Shown here: piece by piece, positions 8,784 to 19,851 of the stretch
How the letters are laid out: each line of letters opens with the position of its first letter
Numbering within the stretch: position 1 is the first letter of the stretch
Source of the DNA: Bacteroidota bacterium
Lineage (GTDB): Bacteria > Bacteroidota > Bacteroidia > AKYH767-A > OLB10
Reading direction: 5' to 3'
Assembly (NCBI GenBank): GCA_016714005.1
Contig: JADJOA010000011.1
Coordinates: forward strand, 1-64,000
DNA length: 64,000 bases
Program-made: the position numbers and the translations under genes
The notes under the pieces: model-generated
Databases searched by the model: none
What the model was told of the DNA's origin: nothing
What the model saw: the letters and a program-made list of their open reading frames with translations, nothing else

Positions 8784-10180
8784 TTATAACAGCGTGCCGC
8801 TGAGAATTGCTGCGGCAATACTGAAATAAATAACAAGCCCGGTAACATCCACAAGTGTTGCTATGAAGGGTGCCGATGAAGTTGCAGGATCAGCCCCGAG
8901 TCGTTTTAGTAATAGCGGCATTACTGACCCCATAATGGTGCCCCATAAACAAACGCCTACCAACGTTATGCCTATTGTAACGGCAATTAGTAACCAGTGA
9001 GGTCCGTAAACATCGGAAAAGGATGCCCATGCTGCCACTCGTAAAAAACCGATGGAGCCAAGTATTAGTCCGAGCATTAAACCGGATAAAGCTTCGCGCC
9101 TTATAATTAACCACCAATCTTTAATACTAACATCACCTACCGCAAGTGCACGAATAATCAGCGTTGCCGCCTGTGAGCCCGAATTACCACCGCTTGAAAC
9201 AATTAGCGGAATAAACAGGGCAAGCACCACAGCTTTTGCAATTTCATGCTCAAAAAAACTCATGGCAGATGCTGTAAACATTTCACCAATAAAAAGTACA
9301 ATCAGCCAGGGTGCGCGCTTTCGCATCATTTTCCCAAATGGCACTTCAAGGTAAGGCTCTTCTAATGCCTCCACTGCTCCTAACTTCTGAATGTCTTCAG
9401 TATCCTCTTCCTCTGCCAGTTGTAAAACATCATCAACTGTAATAATTCCTAATAACACGCCAGATGAGTCTATTACGGGTAACGCAACGCGGTTATGTTT
9501 TTTAAACTCGTTAATGGCAACTTCTTCATCACTTAATACTGACAGCGAAGCAAACTTCCCATCTATAATATCTTCAATTTTTGTGTCAAGCTCGGCAAGT
9601 AAAATTTCTCTAACCTTAATGTCATCAATCAGTTTCCCTTTTTCATCAACTATATAAATGATATTAAGCGTTTCGGAGTTTTCACCATTTTCTCGAATAT
9701 AATCCAAAACATACTTAACTGTCCATTCTTTTCTAACGGCTATGTAATCGGGTGTCATCAAACGCCCGATAGAATTTTCAGGGTACCCCAATAATGAAAG
9801 CGCTACACTTTTTTCTTTTTGTGTAAGCAGCTTTAACGATTTGGTGAGCAATTCAGAGTCTAACTGCTCTAAAAGTGCAGTACGGTTATCCGGCTCATAT
9901 CATTAAGAATTAACTGCATTAGCCGTGCAGGCAAAATGCTTATTAACTCCTCCTGTAAGGTAAGCTCTAATAACTCAAAAGTTTTTACGGCCAAATCGCG
10001 ATCTACGCTTTTAAAGACAACAGCATGAACCTCCTCTGCATCTTCTTCGGTATAAGCGGTAAGCACTTCAGAAAGTTCTTCAGGAAGCCATTCTGCAAAT
10101 GCTTCCTTTAAATTGCCAAAGTTTTTTTCTTTCAGCAATAAAGCAACTTCTTCCTTGTTATGATGAGTTATTTGCTCCAT
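8784..10180 (-). CDS. mgtE: Magnesium transporter MgtE (one frameshift)
   Basis: After a one-base deletion near 9895 is corrected (ATGGAG read as ATGAG), the protein is 465 aa, normal for MgtE. The N domain (about 1-130) consists of helical MgtE_N repeats. Tandem CBS domains follow, including IGRLMTPDYIAV, IYIVDEKGKL and VALPVIDSSGVLLGIITVDDV. The C-terminal part is a five-helix membrane domain with the selectivity region SSGGNSGSQAATLIIRALA and the late motif DPATSSAPFIATLVDVTG. MgtE forms a homodimeric inner-membrane Mg2+ channel gated by Mg2+ binding to the cytosolic CBS/N domains. No Mg2+ riboswitch was seen upstream. Confidence 0.9.
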
Positions 10181-10648
10181 TTCTAATTAGAGTACTTACC
10201 AAAAAAACAAATTGATTTGAACCGGCCGCGAAGGTATGTTTAAATTTATTTTAAATAGAGAGCAAATAAGCTTTAAAAATGTTTTTTAGGAATATAAAGA
10301 ATTTAATTAACCATTAGTTGATGTGAGAAGTGAATGTAAGTACTCAGAGGTTTAACAAGAGTATACACAAGTAATTTAATAGTTGCTCTTTGGGGAACAC
10401 CGATTAACAGATTAATAAAATTAATTATAGATTTCGTTTTAGTATTTTCAAAGATGGTGTTACAAAATAAAACAATGTTAGTAGAAACCCATTAACAATT
10501 TTATTAATCTGTTAGGTTGTATCCTAACTAAGATAAGTTCTCATTTTCCCTGAAATTTTCACCCACTCAAAAATACCTTTCGCCTAAAATGCCACTTCTG
10601 AGGGTATTGCCATAGGTACTTTGGTCTCGTTATTTAAAAACAAAAATA
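10181..10648. other. 468-base divergent intergenic region
   Basis: It lies between mgtE (minus) and the SprB-repeat gene (plus), so it must hold both promoters. The only structure I can point to is the inverted repeat at 10405-10514. No ORF or RNA gene was recognised. Confidence 0.5.
10405..10514. repeat. 18-bp perfect inverted repeat with 74-base spacer
   Basis: TAACAGATTAATAAAATT at 10405-10422 is exactly complementary to AATTTTATTAATCTGTTA at 10497-10514. The arms share an ACAGATTA core with the repeat at 4500-4592. This is a possible hairpin in RNA or a dispersed palindromic element; no transposase lies inside. Confidence 0.6.
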
Positions 10649-11919
10649 ATGAGAACCGCTAAACCACACTTTATTTACTCACTGCTGCTTATAATAGCAT
10701 TTAACGGAATTTTTAACAGCAAAACCTTAAATGCCGAAGGTGTTAAACCTTTGTCAGTTTCCATCAGCAAATTTAATTTATTGTGCAACGATGATAATTC
10801 GGGATTGATAGACATGGAAGTAAGAGGCGGTGTTGCGCCATATACTTTTAAATGGAGTAATGGTGCAGCCACAGAAGATTTAAGCGGGCTACCAGCAGGT
10901 GTATATACCGTGCAAGTCAAAGATGCTATTGGAAATGTTTTTATTCCTCTAGTGAAATAAGTCAACCCGAAAAAATTATAATTGATGCTGTAGTTATTGA
11001 AAGTAATGCAGGTAAAAATGACGGTCGAATTCAACTCAATGTAACCGGGGGCGAAGGCAAATATGATTATTTGTGGAACGATAACTCAAACAAAAGTTAC
11101 GTTGCAAACCTTGAAGAAGGTGTTTATGCAGTAAAAGTTTCGGATAATAACAGGTGTTATGAAACTGCTCTTTTTAGAGTGCGTGAAGTTTTAAAATTGA
11201 ATATAAAAGCTGATGTTTATAATTTGTTATGCTTTAACGATGCTACGGGGGCAATTGATTTGTCGGTTAAAGGCGGTAAACAACCTTATAAATTTGAGTG
11301 GTCAAACGGTGCAACTACCGAAGATGTAACCGGTTTGAGTGAAGGGAAATACAGTATTAAAATTTTTGATGCTGACGGACAAAGTCTAGAAAAACATTTT
11401 AGTGTAACACAACCTGAACAACTTACTGTAATGGCAAGCGTTACTGATGAAACTTACAAGAGTGCTTCTAATGGAAATGCAGTAGTTGAAATAAGGGGCG
11501 GCTCGCAACCTTATTTAGCAAAGTGGGCTAATGGCTGCACTGAGTTAATGATAAAAAATCTACCATCGGGTTTATACCAGGTAACCGTAACTGACGCACA
11601 CCAATGCCAATCGGTACATGATGTGCTAATAAGTCAATCAGTGGCAAGCGGTATTTCTATGAAAAAACTTTTACCTGAAGAAGAAAGTGTTGTGTCCGTT
11701 AATCCAAATCCTGCCAAAGACCATGTTAATATCAATTCTGTAAACGAGAAATTGATTTCTGTTACACTTTATGATACAAATGGTAAAAAAGTTAAATCTG
11801 CTTTCATCAATAGTGAAACATACAAAATGGATATTAAAGATTTAACTACAGGTTTTTATACAATGATAGTTGTTACCCAATCGGGTACACAGTTGCAAAA
11901 AATTGCAAAGACCAATTAG
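10649..11919 (+). CDS. SprB-repeat surface protein with T9SS sorting domain (one frameshift)
   Basis: A one-base deletion in a T run near 10945 splits the frame; the repaired protein is 423 aa. A signal peptide is followed by four beta-rich repeats of about 80-90 residues with the SprB/PF13573 pattern: LLCNDDNSGLIDMEVRGG, APYTFKWSNGA, EDLSGLPAGVYTVQVKDA, then YDYLWNDNSN, LLCFNDATGAIDLSVKGG and ATTEDVTGLSEGKYSIKIFD. The C-terminus (VNPNPAKDHVNINSV to FYTMIVV) is a T9SS type A signal. Long SprB proteins act as gliding adhesins, but this one is short, so a general surface or adhesin role is the safer call. Two hairpins at 11951-12024 follow. Confidence 0.8.
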
Positions 11920-11950
11920 GTTTTTGCAAGGTTGGTTGTTTCTTTTTCTC

Positions 11951-11982
11951 AGGCGCGGTTGGTGGTTCTCCGCGCCTTCTTT
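11951..11982 (+). terminator. Terminator of the SprB-repeat gene
   Basis: AGGCGCGG at 11951-11958 pairs with CCGCGCCT at 11970-11977, followed by TCTTTATT. It starts 31 bases after the stop codon. Confidence 0.6.
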
Positions 11983-11988
11983 ATTAAA

Positions 11989-12030
11989 GAAAATGCCGAC
12001 CGGTTTGAGGCGGGTCGGCATTTTCTTTTT
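11989..12030. terminator. Bidirectional terminator between convergent genes
   Basis: AAAATGCCGACC (11990-12001) pairs with GGTCGGCATTTT (12013-12024), flanked by A and T runs. It serves the plus-strand SprB gene and the minus-strand HU gene, which converge here. Confidence 0.75.
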
Positions 12031-12042
12031 TGCGAAAAAAAG

Positions 12043-12315
12043 TTACTTCACTTTTTTAGAAAGCTCAGCACCTGTACGGAATCTCACAACCTTACGTGCT
12101 GCAATGTTTATTACTTTACCTGTTTGTGGATTACGTCCTTTCCGTGCTGCCCGTTTCGTTACCATAAATGTTCCGAACCCTACTAATACCACACGCTCGC
12201 CTTTTTTAAGTGCTGTAGTGGTGCTGCTTAAAAAAGCATCAATGGCTGCGTTAGCCTGCACTTTTGTGATTTTAGCTTCTGAAGCTACTTTGTCAATTAG
12301 ATTGCCTTTGTTCAT
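12043..12315 (-). CDS. HU family DNA-binding protein
   Basis: The 90-aa protein starts at the ATG at 12315 (MNKGNLIDKVASEAKITK). The longer open frame to 12345 adds residues not found in the family. It has the HU layout: an N-terminal helical dimer body, VLVGFGTFMVTKRAARKGRN at the beta arm entry, the arm-tip proline in RNPQTGKVINI, and FRTGAELSKKVK at the end. HU bends and compacts DNA as a dimer. The neighbours are unrelated; the gene is monocistronic with the terminator at 11989-12030. Confidence 0.93.
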   Translation of the reverse strand: MNKGNLIDKVASEAKITKVQANAAIDAFLSSTTTALKKGERVVLVGFGTFMVTKRAARKGRNPQTGKVINIAARKVVRFRTGAELSKKVK

Positions 12316-12486
12316 GAGTTTTTTGTTTGAGTGTTTGTAATGCAAATATAATTTAGTACGTAAAGGGCTAACGTTTTTTTATTACAGTTTTTCAACAAGC
12401 AAAAAGTAACAATTCGACCTTCTCTTAATAATATTTTTCTCTTAATAAAATTCCTAAAGGCAAACTATTAATAGAATGTAATCGCC

Positions 12487-12494
12487 TACTTTTG
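12487..12494 (+). promoter_or_regulatory. Candidate -7 box TACTTTTG upstream of the helicase gene
   Basis: TACTTTTG fits the Bacteroidota -7 consensus TAnnTTTG. The start codon is only 7 bases downstream, so the transcript would have a very short leader or none. A -33 TTTG is not obvious. Confidence 0.4.
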
Positions 12495-12501
12495 GAATGA
12501 A

Positions 12502-14804
12502 ATGAATTGGAATTATATAGAGCAATTAAACGAGCCGCAGCAACAGGCTGTGCAACACATTAAAGGACCTGCTATGATTATTGCCGGTGCAGGATCAGGC
12601 AAGACACGTGTGCTAACATACCGCATTGTGCATTTAATGCAACATGGAGTTGATCCTTTTAATATTCTCTCACTCACTTTTACCAACAAAGCTGCACGTG
12701 AAATGAAAAATCGTATTGCAGAAATTGTAGGAGACGAGGCGCGCAATTTATGGATGGGAACTTTTCACAGCGTGTTTGCAAGAATACTGAGAGTAGAATC
12801 CGAAAAAATAGGTTATCCCTCCAGCTTTACCATTTATGATACGGATGATGCCAAGAGTCTTATAAAAAAAATAATTGCAGAGCAGGAATTGGATGATAAG
12901 GTGTATAAGCCATCATTGGTTTTAGGAAGAATATCATCAGCTAAAAATAATTTGTTTTCGTGGCAGGATTACGCGAACCATATTGAATTGCAAAACGAAG
13001 ATAAATACTCCGGCAAACCCAAGCTTGGTTTGTTGTTTGAACTCTATGCAAAACGGTGCTTTAAAGCGGGCGCAATGGACTTTGACGATTTGTTGTACAA
13101 CACGTACATTCTTCTTAAAAATTTTCCCGATGTGTTAAGTAAATACCAAAACAAGTTTAAGCATGTAATGGTAGATGAGTTTCAGGACACCAACTTTGCT
13201 CAGTATGTCATCTTAAGAAAGTTATCTGCACAACACGAAAATATTTGTGTAGTGGGTGATGATGCACAAAGTATTTATGCATTTAGAGGAGCGAATATTC
13301 AAAACATTTTAAACTTTGAAAAAGATTATCCCGATTTAAAAACATTTAAGCTGGAGCAGAATTACCGCTCCACAAAAATATTGTGTCTGCTGCCAACAGC
13401 GTAATTGCAAACAACAGGGCGCAATTAAAAAAAGAAGTTTGGACTGATAATACTGAAGGAGATAAAATAAAAGTGCTTCGCGCTATTTCAGATAACGAAG
13501 AAGGTAATGCAGTTGCCCGCCAAATTTTTGAGAACAAAATGAATGACCGGCTGCTCAATAAAGATTTTGCCATTCTTTACCGCACCAATGCGCAATCACG
13601 TTCAATGGAGGAGGCTTTGCGCAAACTGAATATTCCTTACCGGGTTTATGGTGGCGTTTCTTTTTTTTCAGCGTAAAGAGATAAAGGACCTTCTGGCTTA
13701 TTTCAGGCTAACCATAAATAATTACGATGAGGAAGCATTAGAGCGTATCTATAATTATCCCACTCGTGGTATTGGAAAAACCACCTACGAAAAACTTTTT
13801 ATAAAAGCAGATGAATGGGGTGCAACAATTTGGGATGTGATGGAGAAAATTTCGGAACCCGAAATTGATATTGCAAATAACACCAAACAAAAAAATCCTG
13901 ATGTTGTAACTTTAATAAAAAGTTATTCTACTTTAGCTAAGAACCAATAACATCGGAAGGAATCAGTCATTACGAAAATATACAAGAGTTGTTGGCAGGT
14001 ATTAAGGAGTTTACAGAAAATGGCAATGCACCATTAAGCGCCCCATCTCTTGAAATAGAAAATGCAGAAGCAACTCGCCTGCTTACGGATTACATGCAGG
14101 ATATTGCATTATTAACCGATGCGGAACAAAAAGATGATGGCGATAACGACAAGGTATCCCTTATGACCGTGCACTCTGCAAAAGGACTTGAGTTTAAAAA
14201 TGTTTTTGTTGTAGGTCTTGAAGAAAATTTATTTCCATCTCAACTTAGTGTTAACTCACGAGAAGAATTGGAAGAAGAGCGCAGGTTGTTTTACGTAGCT
14301 ATTACACGTGCCGAAAATAAACTCATTATCTCCTATGCAATGAGCAGGTTCAGGTGGGGTAATTTAATTTCGTGCGAGCCCAGCAGATTTTTAGAAGAAA
14401 TTGATCCCAAATATCTTTCCGCTCCCGAAACTGTAATGAGTGAGCCTAAGCCCAAAAATAATTATTCGAAAAACAACGGATGGAAAGCAACGAATGGCTA
14501 CGAAAACTTTAATGAATCATCAACTCCGGTTTTCTCTAAAAATTCCTTTACAAAAAATAACCTCAAGCCTGTTTCAAAAACACCTAAACCAGCAGCCTTT
14601 AAAGCGCCAACAGATTTTTTACCTGATAACCCCAAAGACATTCGCGAGGGCATGAACGTAATGCACGTAAAATTTGGTGTGGGTAAGGTTGTAAAAATTG
14701 AAGGTAACTTTCCTGACAACAAAGCCACCGTAAACTTTCAGGGGCAAGGCGATAAACAGTTACTTTTAAAATATGCGAGATTGAAAATTGTTGAGAGCGT
14801 TTAA
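12502..14804 (+). CDS. ATP-dependent DNA helicase PcrA/UvrD (three frameshifts)
   Basis: Two one-base deletions (A run near 13377, GG near 13942) and one insertion (T run near 13664) interrupt it. Repair gives 767 aa, the usual length. Superfamily 1A motifs appear in order: LNEPQQQAVQHI (Q motif), IIAGAGSGKTRVLTYR (Walker A), LTFTNKAAREMKNR (Ia), DFDDLL, VDEFQDTN (Walker B), GDDAQSIYAFRGA (III), LEQNYRST (IV), LMTVHSAKGLEFKNVFVVG (V) and LFYVAITRAE (VI). The C-terminus has a Tudor-like tail (GMNVMHVKFGVGKVVKIEG) typical of PcrA. It acts as a 3'-5' helicase in repair and replication-conflict removal. Confidence 0.93.
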
Positions 14805-14806
14805 AG

Positions 14807-15518
14807 TTACCTTCCAAAAACTTGTTTCAGAATATCATTTATTCTTGCCTGTGGATCGGTTCTTATTTTCAATTCTTCCTGAGCTATGAGTTTAAACAAA
14901 CCTTCGGTTGCACGTTGCGTTACATAATCGTTCAAGTCTGTATTAACTTTGTTTGACAGAGGCAGTTTATTGTATGTTTTAGTAAGCGGTGCCCAGTATT
15001 TAGTTATCTGAACTTTCTCTAACGATGCTTTTACTACCGGTAAAAATGCTGCTTTAAGTGCTGCACCCGATGCACCTTTTAAATAATTTGTTGCAGCATC
15101 ATTTCCCCCGTTTAAAATTTGTAAGCCGTCATTAATTGTCATTTTTGTAATGGCGTCAACAAAAATGGGTGCAGCTTTTTTTGCAGCATCTTCGGCTGCA
15201 CGGTTTAATGTTTTTGTAAACTTATCTACCTCTTTACCCATACCTATTCCACGTAATTGTTTCTCCATATTTTTTGCCTGAGGCGGAAACGGAATTTTTA
15301 TCTTCGGATTTTTATAGAAACCATCCAACTTTGATGCTGATGCTGTTGAGTTATTAGTTCCAACATTTAAAGCTTCTTTTAAGCCTTTAATGATTTGATC
15401 GTTAGATAAACCGCCACCACCTGTAACACTGTTTACCACCTGATTTAAAATGTTGTTTTGCGCTTGTGTAAACTGTGCGAACACTATAAGAGCCATTAAT
15501 AAAAAAATACTTTTTCAT
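14807..15518 (-). CDS. DUF4197 secreted protein (one frameshift in signal peptide)
   Basis: An extra T in a 7-T run near 15505 separates the ATG at 15518 from the rest; repaired, the protein is 236 aa and starts with a normal signal peptide (MKKYFLLMALIVFAQ, cleaved after TQAQ). The body has the DUF4197 signature: SNDQIIKGLKEALNVGT, FYKNPKIKIPFPPQAK, NRAAEDAAKKAAPIFVDAI, TNYLKGASGAALKAAFLPVV and the C-terminal ITKYWAPLTKTYN. The family is periplasmic or outer-membrane associated with no known activity. The gene converges with the helicase, with only 2 bases between the stops. Confidence 0.85.
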
Positions 15519-15654
15519 AAATACTTTGCTTTTGTTTAATGCTGGTTTTCAAATTTCCTGCCACACAAAAGTCTTAAATAAATTGATTGGTTAATATTGC
15601 ACCTTTTAATTAATTGTTCATAGAGGGAAGCCAATAATAAAAGAATAGGATAAA

Positions 15655-16889
15655 ATGATAAACATTGAAATAATAACGATTGGGGATGAAATACTAATAG
15701 GTCAGATAGTTGATACCAATTCTGCATGGATGGGCTCAGAGTTAAACAACAATGGCTATAACGTAAAACAAATTACCAGTGTAAGCGATAGCAAGCAACA
15801 CATTATTGATGCATTAAATGAAGCAACTAAGCGTGCTGAGGTAATTTTAATTACAGGCGGCTTAGGTCCCACTAAAGATGACATTACAAAATATACCTTA
15901 TGTGAGTACTTCAACTCCAAGTTGATTTTTGATGAAGTTGCTTTTAAAAATATTGAAAGACTTTTTGCAGCACGCAACAGAACGGTGTCTGAAACAAACC
16001 GCAAACAAGCTGATTTGCCTGATAAATGTACTCCAATATATAACAAGAATGGCACCGCTCCAGGTATGTGGTTCGAAAAAAATGGAAAGGTATATGTATC
16101 AATGCCCGGAGTGCCTTATGAAATGAAAGCAATGATGACCGATAGTGTAATTCCTAAGCTAAGAGAAATTTTTCCTCCGACACAAATCATCCATCATACT
16201 GTATTAACTCAGGGAATTGGCGAATCTTACCTTTCCGATTTAATTTCTGCTTGGGAAGATGCCTTACCTCTTCACATGAAACTTGCGTATTTGCCGCAAA
16301 CCGGAATGGTTCGCTTGCGTTTGTCGGCACGTGGAAATTTTCCTGATTTACAGCAACAGGTAAGTACACAACTAGAAAATTTAAAGCCTCTGATTAAAGA
16401 TTTTATTTTTGGTGAGGATGAAGATAAAATTGAAGAAGTGGTTGGCAGATTGCTTAAAAGAAAAAACTCACGCTTGCCATTGCTGAAAGTTGTACAGGTG
16501 GTTTTATTTCTCACCTTATAACATCGGTGCCTGGGTGCAGTAATTATTTTACTGGCTCTGTAATTAGTTACGATAATAAAATCAAACTGAACGAACTTTC
16601 AATTAATGAATCATTACTCAAAGAACATGGTGCAGTAAGTGAACCTGTTGCCAAAGAAATGGCAATAGCCATCCGAAAAAAATTTGGTACTGATGTTTCT
16701 ATTTCCACCACCGGCATTGCCGGGCCTACTGGTGGCACAGCACTAAAGCCAGTTGGCTTGGTATTTATTGGAGTTAGTGTTGGTGACAGAACGGAAGTAA
16801 AGAAATTTAATTTGGGAGAAAATCGCTCAAGAATTATTCAGGCAACCGCCACCACTGCATTAAATATGCTCAGGAAAATGTTGATTTAA
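15655..16889 (+). CDS. cinA: CinA: nicotinamide-nucleotide amidase / competence-damage protein (one frameshift)
   Basis: A deletion in an A run near 16464 splits it; repaired length is 411 aa, normal for CinA. The N-terminal COG1058 (MoaB/MogA-like) domain begins IEIITIGDEILIGQIVDTNS and has ITGGLGPTKDDITKY, GTAPGMWFE and MPGVPYEMKAM. The C-terminal amidase domain (from about residue 265) has TLAIAESCTGG after repair, the SVPGCSNYFTGSVISYDN stretch, and ISTTGIAGPTGGT. Known members hydrolyse ADP-ribose and deamidate NMN in pyridine-nucleotide salvage. It is followed 13 bases later by the DUF5916 gene on the same strand. Confidence 0.92.
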
Positions 16890-16902
16890 ATTTTAGATAA
16901 AC

Positions 16903-19204
16903 TTGAATAATCAATATGTCAAGACAATTGATATGAAAGGTAGAATCATGCCACACTTATTCATAATGTGTTTTTATTTCGCAGTAATAGCAGAAGTAAG
17001 TGCTCAAAGAAAAACCTATCACCCATTACGTATAACCCAACCCGTAAAACTCGATGGTAAATTTGACGAGCCTTTCTGGCAACAGGCAGAAGTAATGAAT
17101 GATTTTGTAATGGCAGACCCACAACCTGGCGCATCACCAACAGAAAAAACCGAATTTAAAATTGCTTACGATGATGTAAATCTCTACATAGCATACTCGT
17201 GTTTTGACAGCGAAGCTGGCAAAATAGTGCACAACAATATGGAGCGTGATTCTGATCCAGCAGATGATGATGGTATTGCCATTTTAATAGATACCTATCA
17301 TGATAAATCAAGCGCAATTGGTTTTGCAGCATCAGCAAGCGGTGCAAGGTTTGATGTAGAGTTCTCTCAAAACGGCAGCAACCAAAACCCATCTTTTAAT
17401 ACTTTTTGGAATGTTGAATCAATAATAAATGATAAAGGCTATTTTCTAGAATTTCAAATACCTTTTTCATCACTACGGTTTAAAACTGCCGAAATAGTTT
17501 TAATGGGAATTAAATCTACCCGCATCATTAAAAGAAAAAATGAGTTTTCTGTTTTCCCATCTTATGATATAACGGTTTTAGACCCTTACAATAAAATGTC
17601 GTTAGCTGCCGACATGGAATTTAAAAACCTCAAAAGCAAAAAGCCATTTTACCTTATTCCTTATGTCATTGCCAATTTTAATGAATATAAAAATTTAAAA
17701 GAAGATGGGACTGGGTATGAAAGCAACACAGAGTTTATAAGCAGAAAAAACTTTGTAAAGGATGAAACTTTTGATAAAATAATTTCAAATCTAGGTGTAG
17801 ATGCTAAATACGGAATAACCAAAAACTTTACACTTGATTTAACCGCCAGTACCGATTTTGCCCAGGCTGAAGTGGATAACCGAATTATAAACCTGAGTAA
17901 GTACGAAGTTAATTTGCCTGAGAAAAGAAGCTTCTTTTTAGAATCGAGAAGTTTTTTGAATTATTCAATGGGGCAGGGTACACAGCTTTTTATTTCCAGA
18001 AAAATTGGAAGGGAAGGTGATTTAGTGGTGCCAATTATAGCCGGTGCAAGATTAACAGGTAAACAAAATGGATTAGCTATTGGCGCCCTCAATATGCAAA
18101 CTGCGCCTGTAGATGCTTCGGGAGTTGATCCTCAAAATTTCAGCGTTATGCGCTTTAGAAAAGACATAGATAAGCGTGGCAGTTTTTATGGTGGAATAGT
18201 TACCAATCGTTTAAACACCAAAAAGCAGGACGAAACTTTTCAAACGTATGCGCTTGACTATGTAAAAAAAATTACTGAGCAATGGATTTGGGGATGGGGT
18301 ATTGCCTCAACAAATGAAAAGGGCATTAAAAAATTTTATGATTCAAATGTTTACTACAACCTGTTTGCTTTTCACCAAACCCCCGAAGGGCACAACGGCA
18401 ACTTTGACTTTGGGGTAGTAGAAAAAAACTTTAATCCTGCTATGGGTTTTAATGACGACAGAGAATACGGACGAATTACCATTGGGAACTCTTATCGCAA
18501 AAAAGTCAAAAAGGATATTAAGTTCAATTATTGGAACATTGGCAATGCAGTGCAATACAAATGGCGCATAAATAATGGCGAAACAGAAACATTTACATCA
18601 AGCGTCAATCCTGTTATCGAGTTTAAAAACGGCTCCCTCATTGATGCCTATGTCATACGTTTTACACGCGATAAACTTTTTAATAACTGGCAATTAAATG
18701 ATGATATAATAATACCAGCTAAATCATACGATATGTTTGATTACTCAGTGTATTACCAAAGCAATCAGTCAAAGCAATTTTTGTATGAAGTCTTTTTACG
18801 ATATGGCGATTTTTATGGCGGTAAAATTGCTGCATCCGAAATAGTTTTAAGTAACATCTTAAATAAATATATCCGTTTCGAAATTATTTATGAGCATAAC
18901 CAAATCAGGTTCAACGATGATTTTTCTGCCACTGGAAAACCTATCTATAAAAGCAATTTGATTAACCTCAATGCAATTTTTGCTCTCTCAAAATCTTTTC
19001 AATAAAACTTTAACGCAATATGATGACCTAAGTGAGCAAATTGGTGGCAACCTTCGGCTGCGTTACAATCCTAAAGAGGGAACTGATTTATACATAGTAT
19101 TTAACCAATTGCAAAACACAAATCGGCTGCGTAAAACACCTGAGTTGCCCATAGTGGACAATCAAGCCGTTGTAGTAAAATTTGTGAGGACGTTTGAGTT
19201 GTGA
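16903..19204 (+). CDS. DUF5916 protein with CBM9-like N-terminus (one frameshift)
   Basis: The frame changes by one base near 19000; repaired length is about 767 aa. A signal peptide (LFIMCFYFAVIAEVSAQ) precedes a carbohydrate-binding family 9-like domain: RITQPVKLDGKFDEPFWQQA, then FKIAYDDVNLYIAYSCFDSE and DDDGIAILIDTYHD (about 35-200). The rest (about 230-767) alternates beta strands as in an outer-membrane barrel, with LPEKRSFFLE, VPIIAGARLTGKQ and the last strand VVVKFVRTFEL ending in an aromatic/hydrophobic pattern. This is the DUF5916 architecture found in Bacteroidota. No enzyme activity is established. The exact start among several ATGs is uncertain. Confidence 0.8.
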
Positions 19205-19302
19205 TCTTTTTATTTCCTGTAATGATAGCCACTTTTATGCAGAGAAATAAATATAACACTGCAAATTATTACAAAGTGTATATTCGTACCAAATAGAAAT
19301 AT

Positions 19303-19791
19303 ATGTATAAACTTCACGCTTTACTATTTCTTCTTTTGTTGGGCTTTTTAAATGTTAACGCCCAACCAACTTTTAATTTGTATAGCGAAGATGCCGATGC
19401 GCAGCAGCAAATTTTAGATGCAGCTAAACTGGCACGCGAACAAAACAAAAATGTTTTTCTTTTTGTAGGAGGCAACTGGTGTAAGTGGTGCCGCATATTT
19501 AACGAGTTTGCAAAATCTGATGCGCAAATTGACTCTGCGTTTAAAGCGGGTTACATTACCGAGCATATTAACTTTAGTAAGAAGAATAAAAATTTTGAAG
19601 TAATGAAATTGCTTGAGTTCCCTCAGCGTTTTGGTTTTCCGGTTTTTGTTATACTTGATAAAAGTGGAAAGCGCATACACACACAGCGTACCGATTATCT
19701 TGAGGAAGGAGAAGGGTATAGTAAACAAAAAGTGCTTGAGTTTTTAGAGCAATGGTCGCCAATGGCAATAGAAGCAGATCAGTATAAGTAA
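19303..19791 (+). CDS. Secreted thioredoxin-fold protein (CKWC motif)
   Basis: The 162-aa protein has a signal peptide (LLFLLLLGFLNVNAQ). A thioredoxin fold follows with VFLFVGGNWCKWCRIFNEFA; the CxxC pair is CKWC at about residues 60-63. The cis-Pro loop could be FGFPVFVILD (about 112). It resembles the DUF255/thioredoxin-like proteins (Thioredoxin_7) that work as periplasmic thiol-disulfide reductases or redox partners. It precedes the GH35 gene by 60 bases on the same strand, but a functional link is not evident. Confidence 0.75.
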   Translation: MYKLHALLFLLLLGFLNVNAQPTFNLYSEDADAQQQILDAAKLAREQNKNVFLFVGGNWCKWCRIFNEFAKSDAQIDSAFKAGYITEHINFSKKNKNFEVMKLLEFPQRFGFPVFVILDKSGKRIHTQRTDYLEEGEGYSKQKVLEFLEQWSPMAIEADQYK

Positions 19792-19851
19792 AGCACATAT
19801 TGTTTTGAAAGAAATATTCAGGTGAGTTTTTAATAGTAAGTAGTTTTTTTA

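Noticed and set aside
11870..12340. Plus-strand 156-aa open frame over the SprB tail and HU
   Set aside because: It runs through two terminators and lies antisense to HU; no family pattern. A shadow frame.
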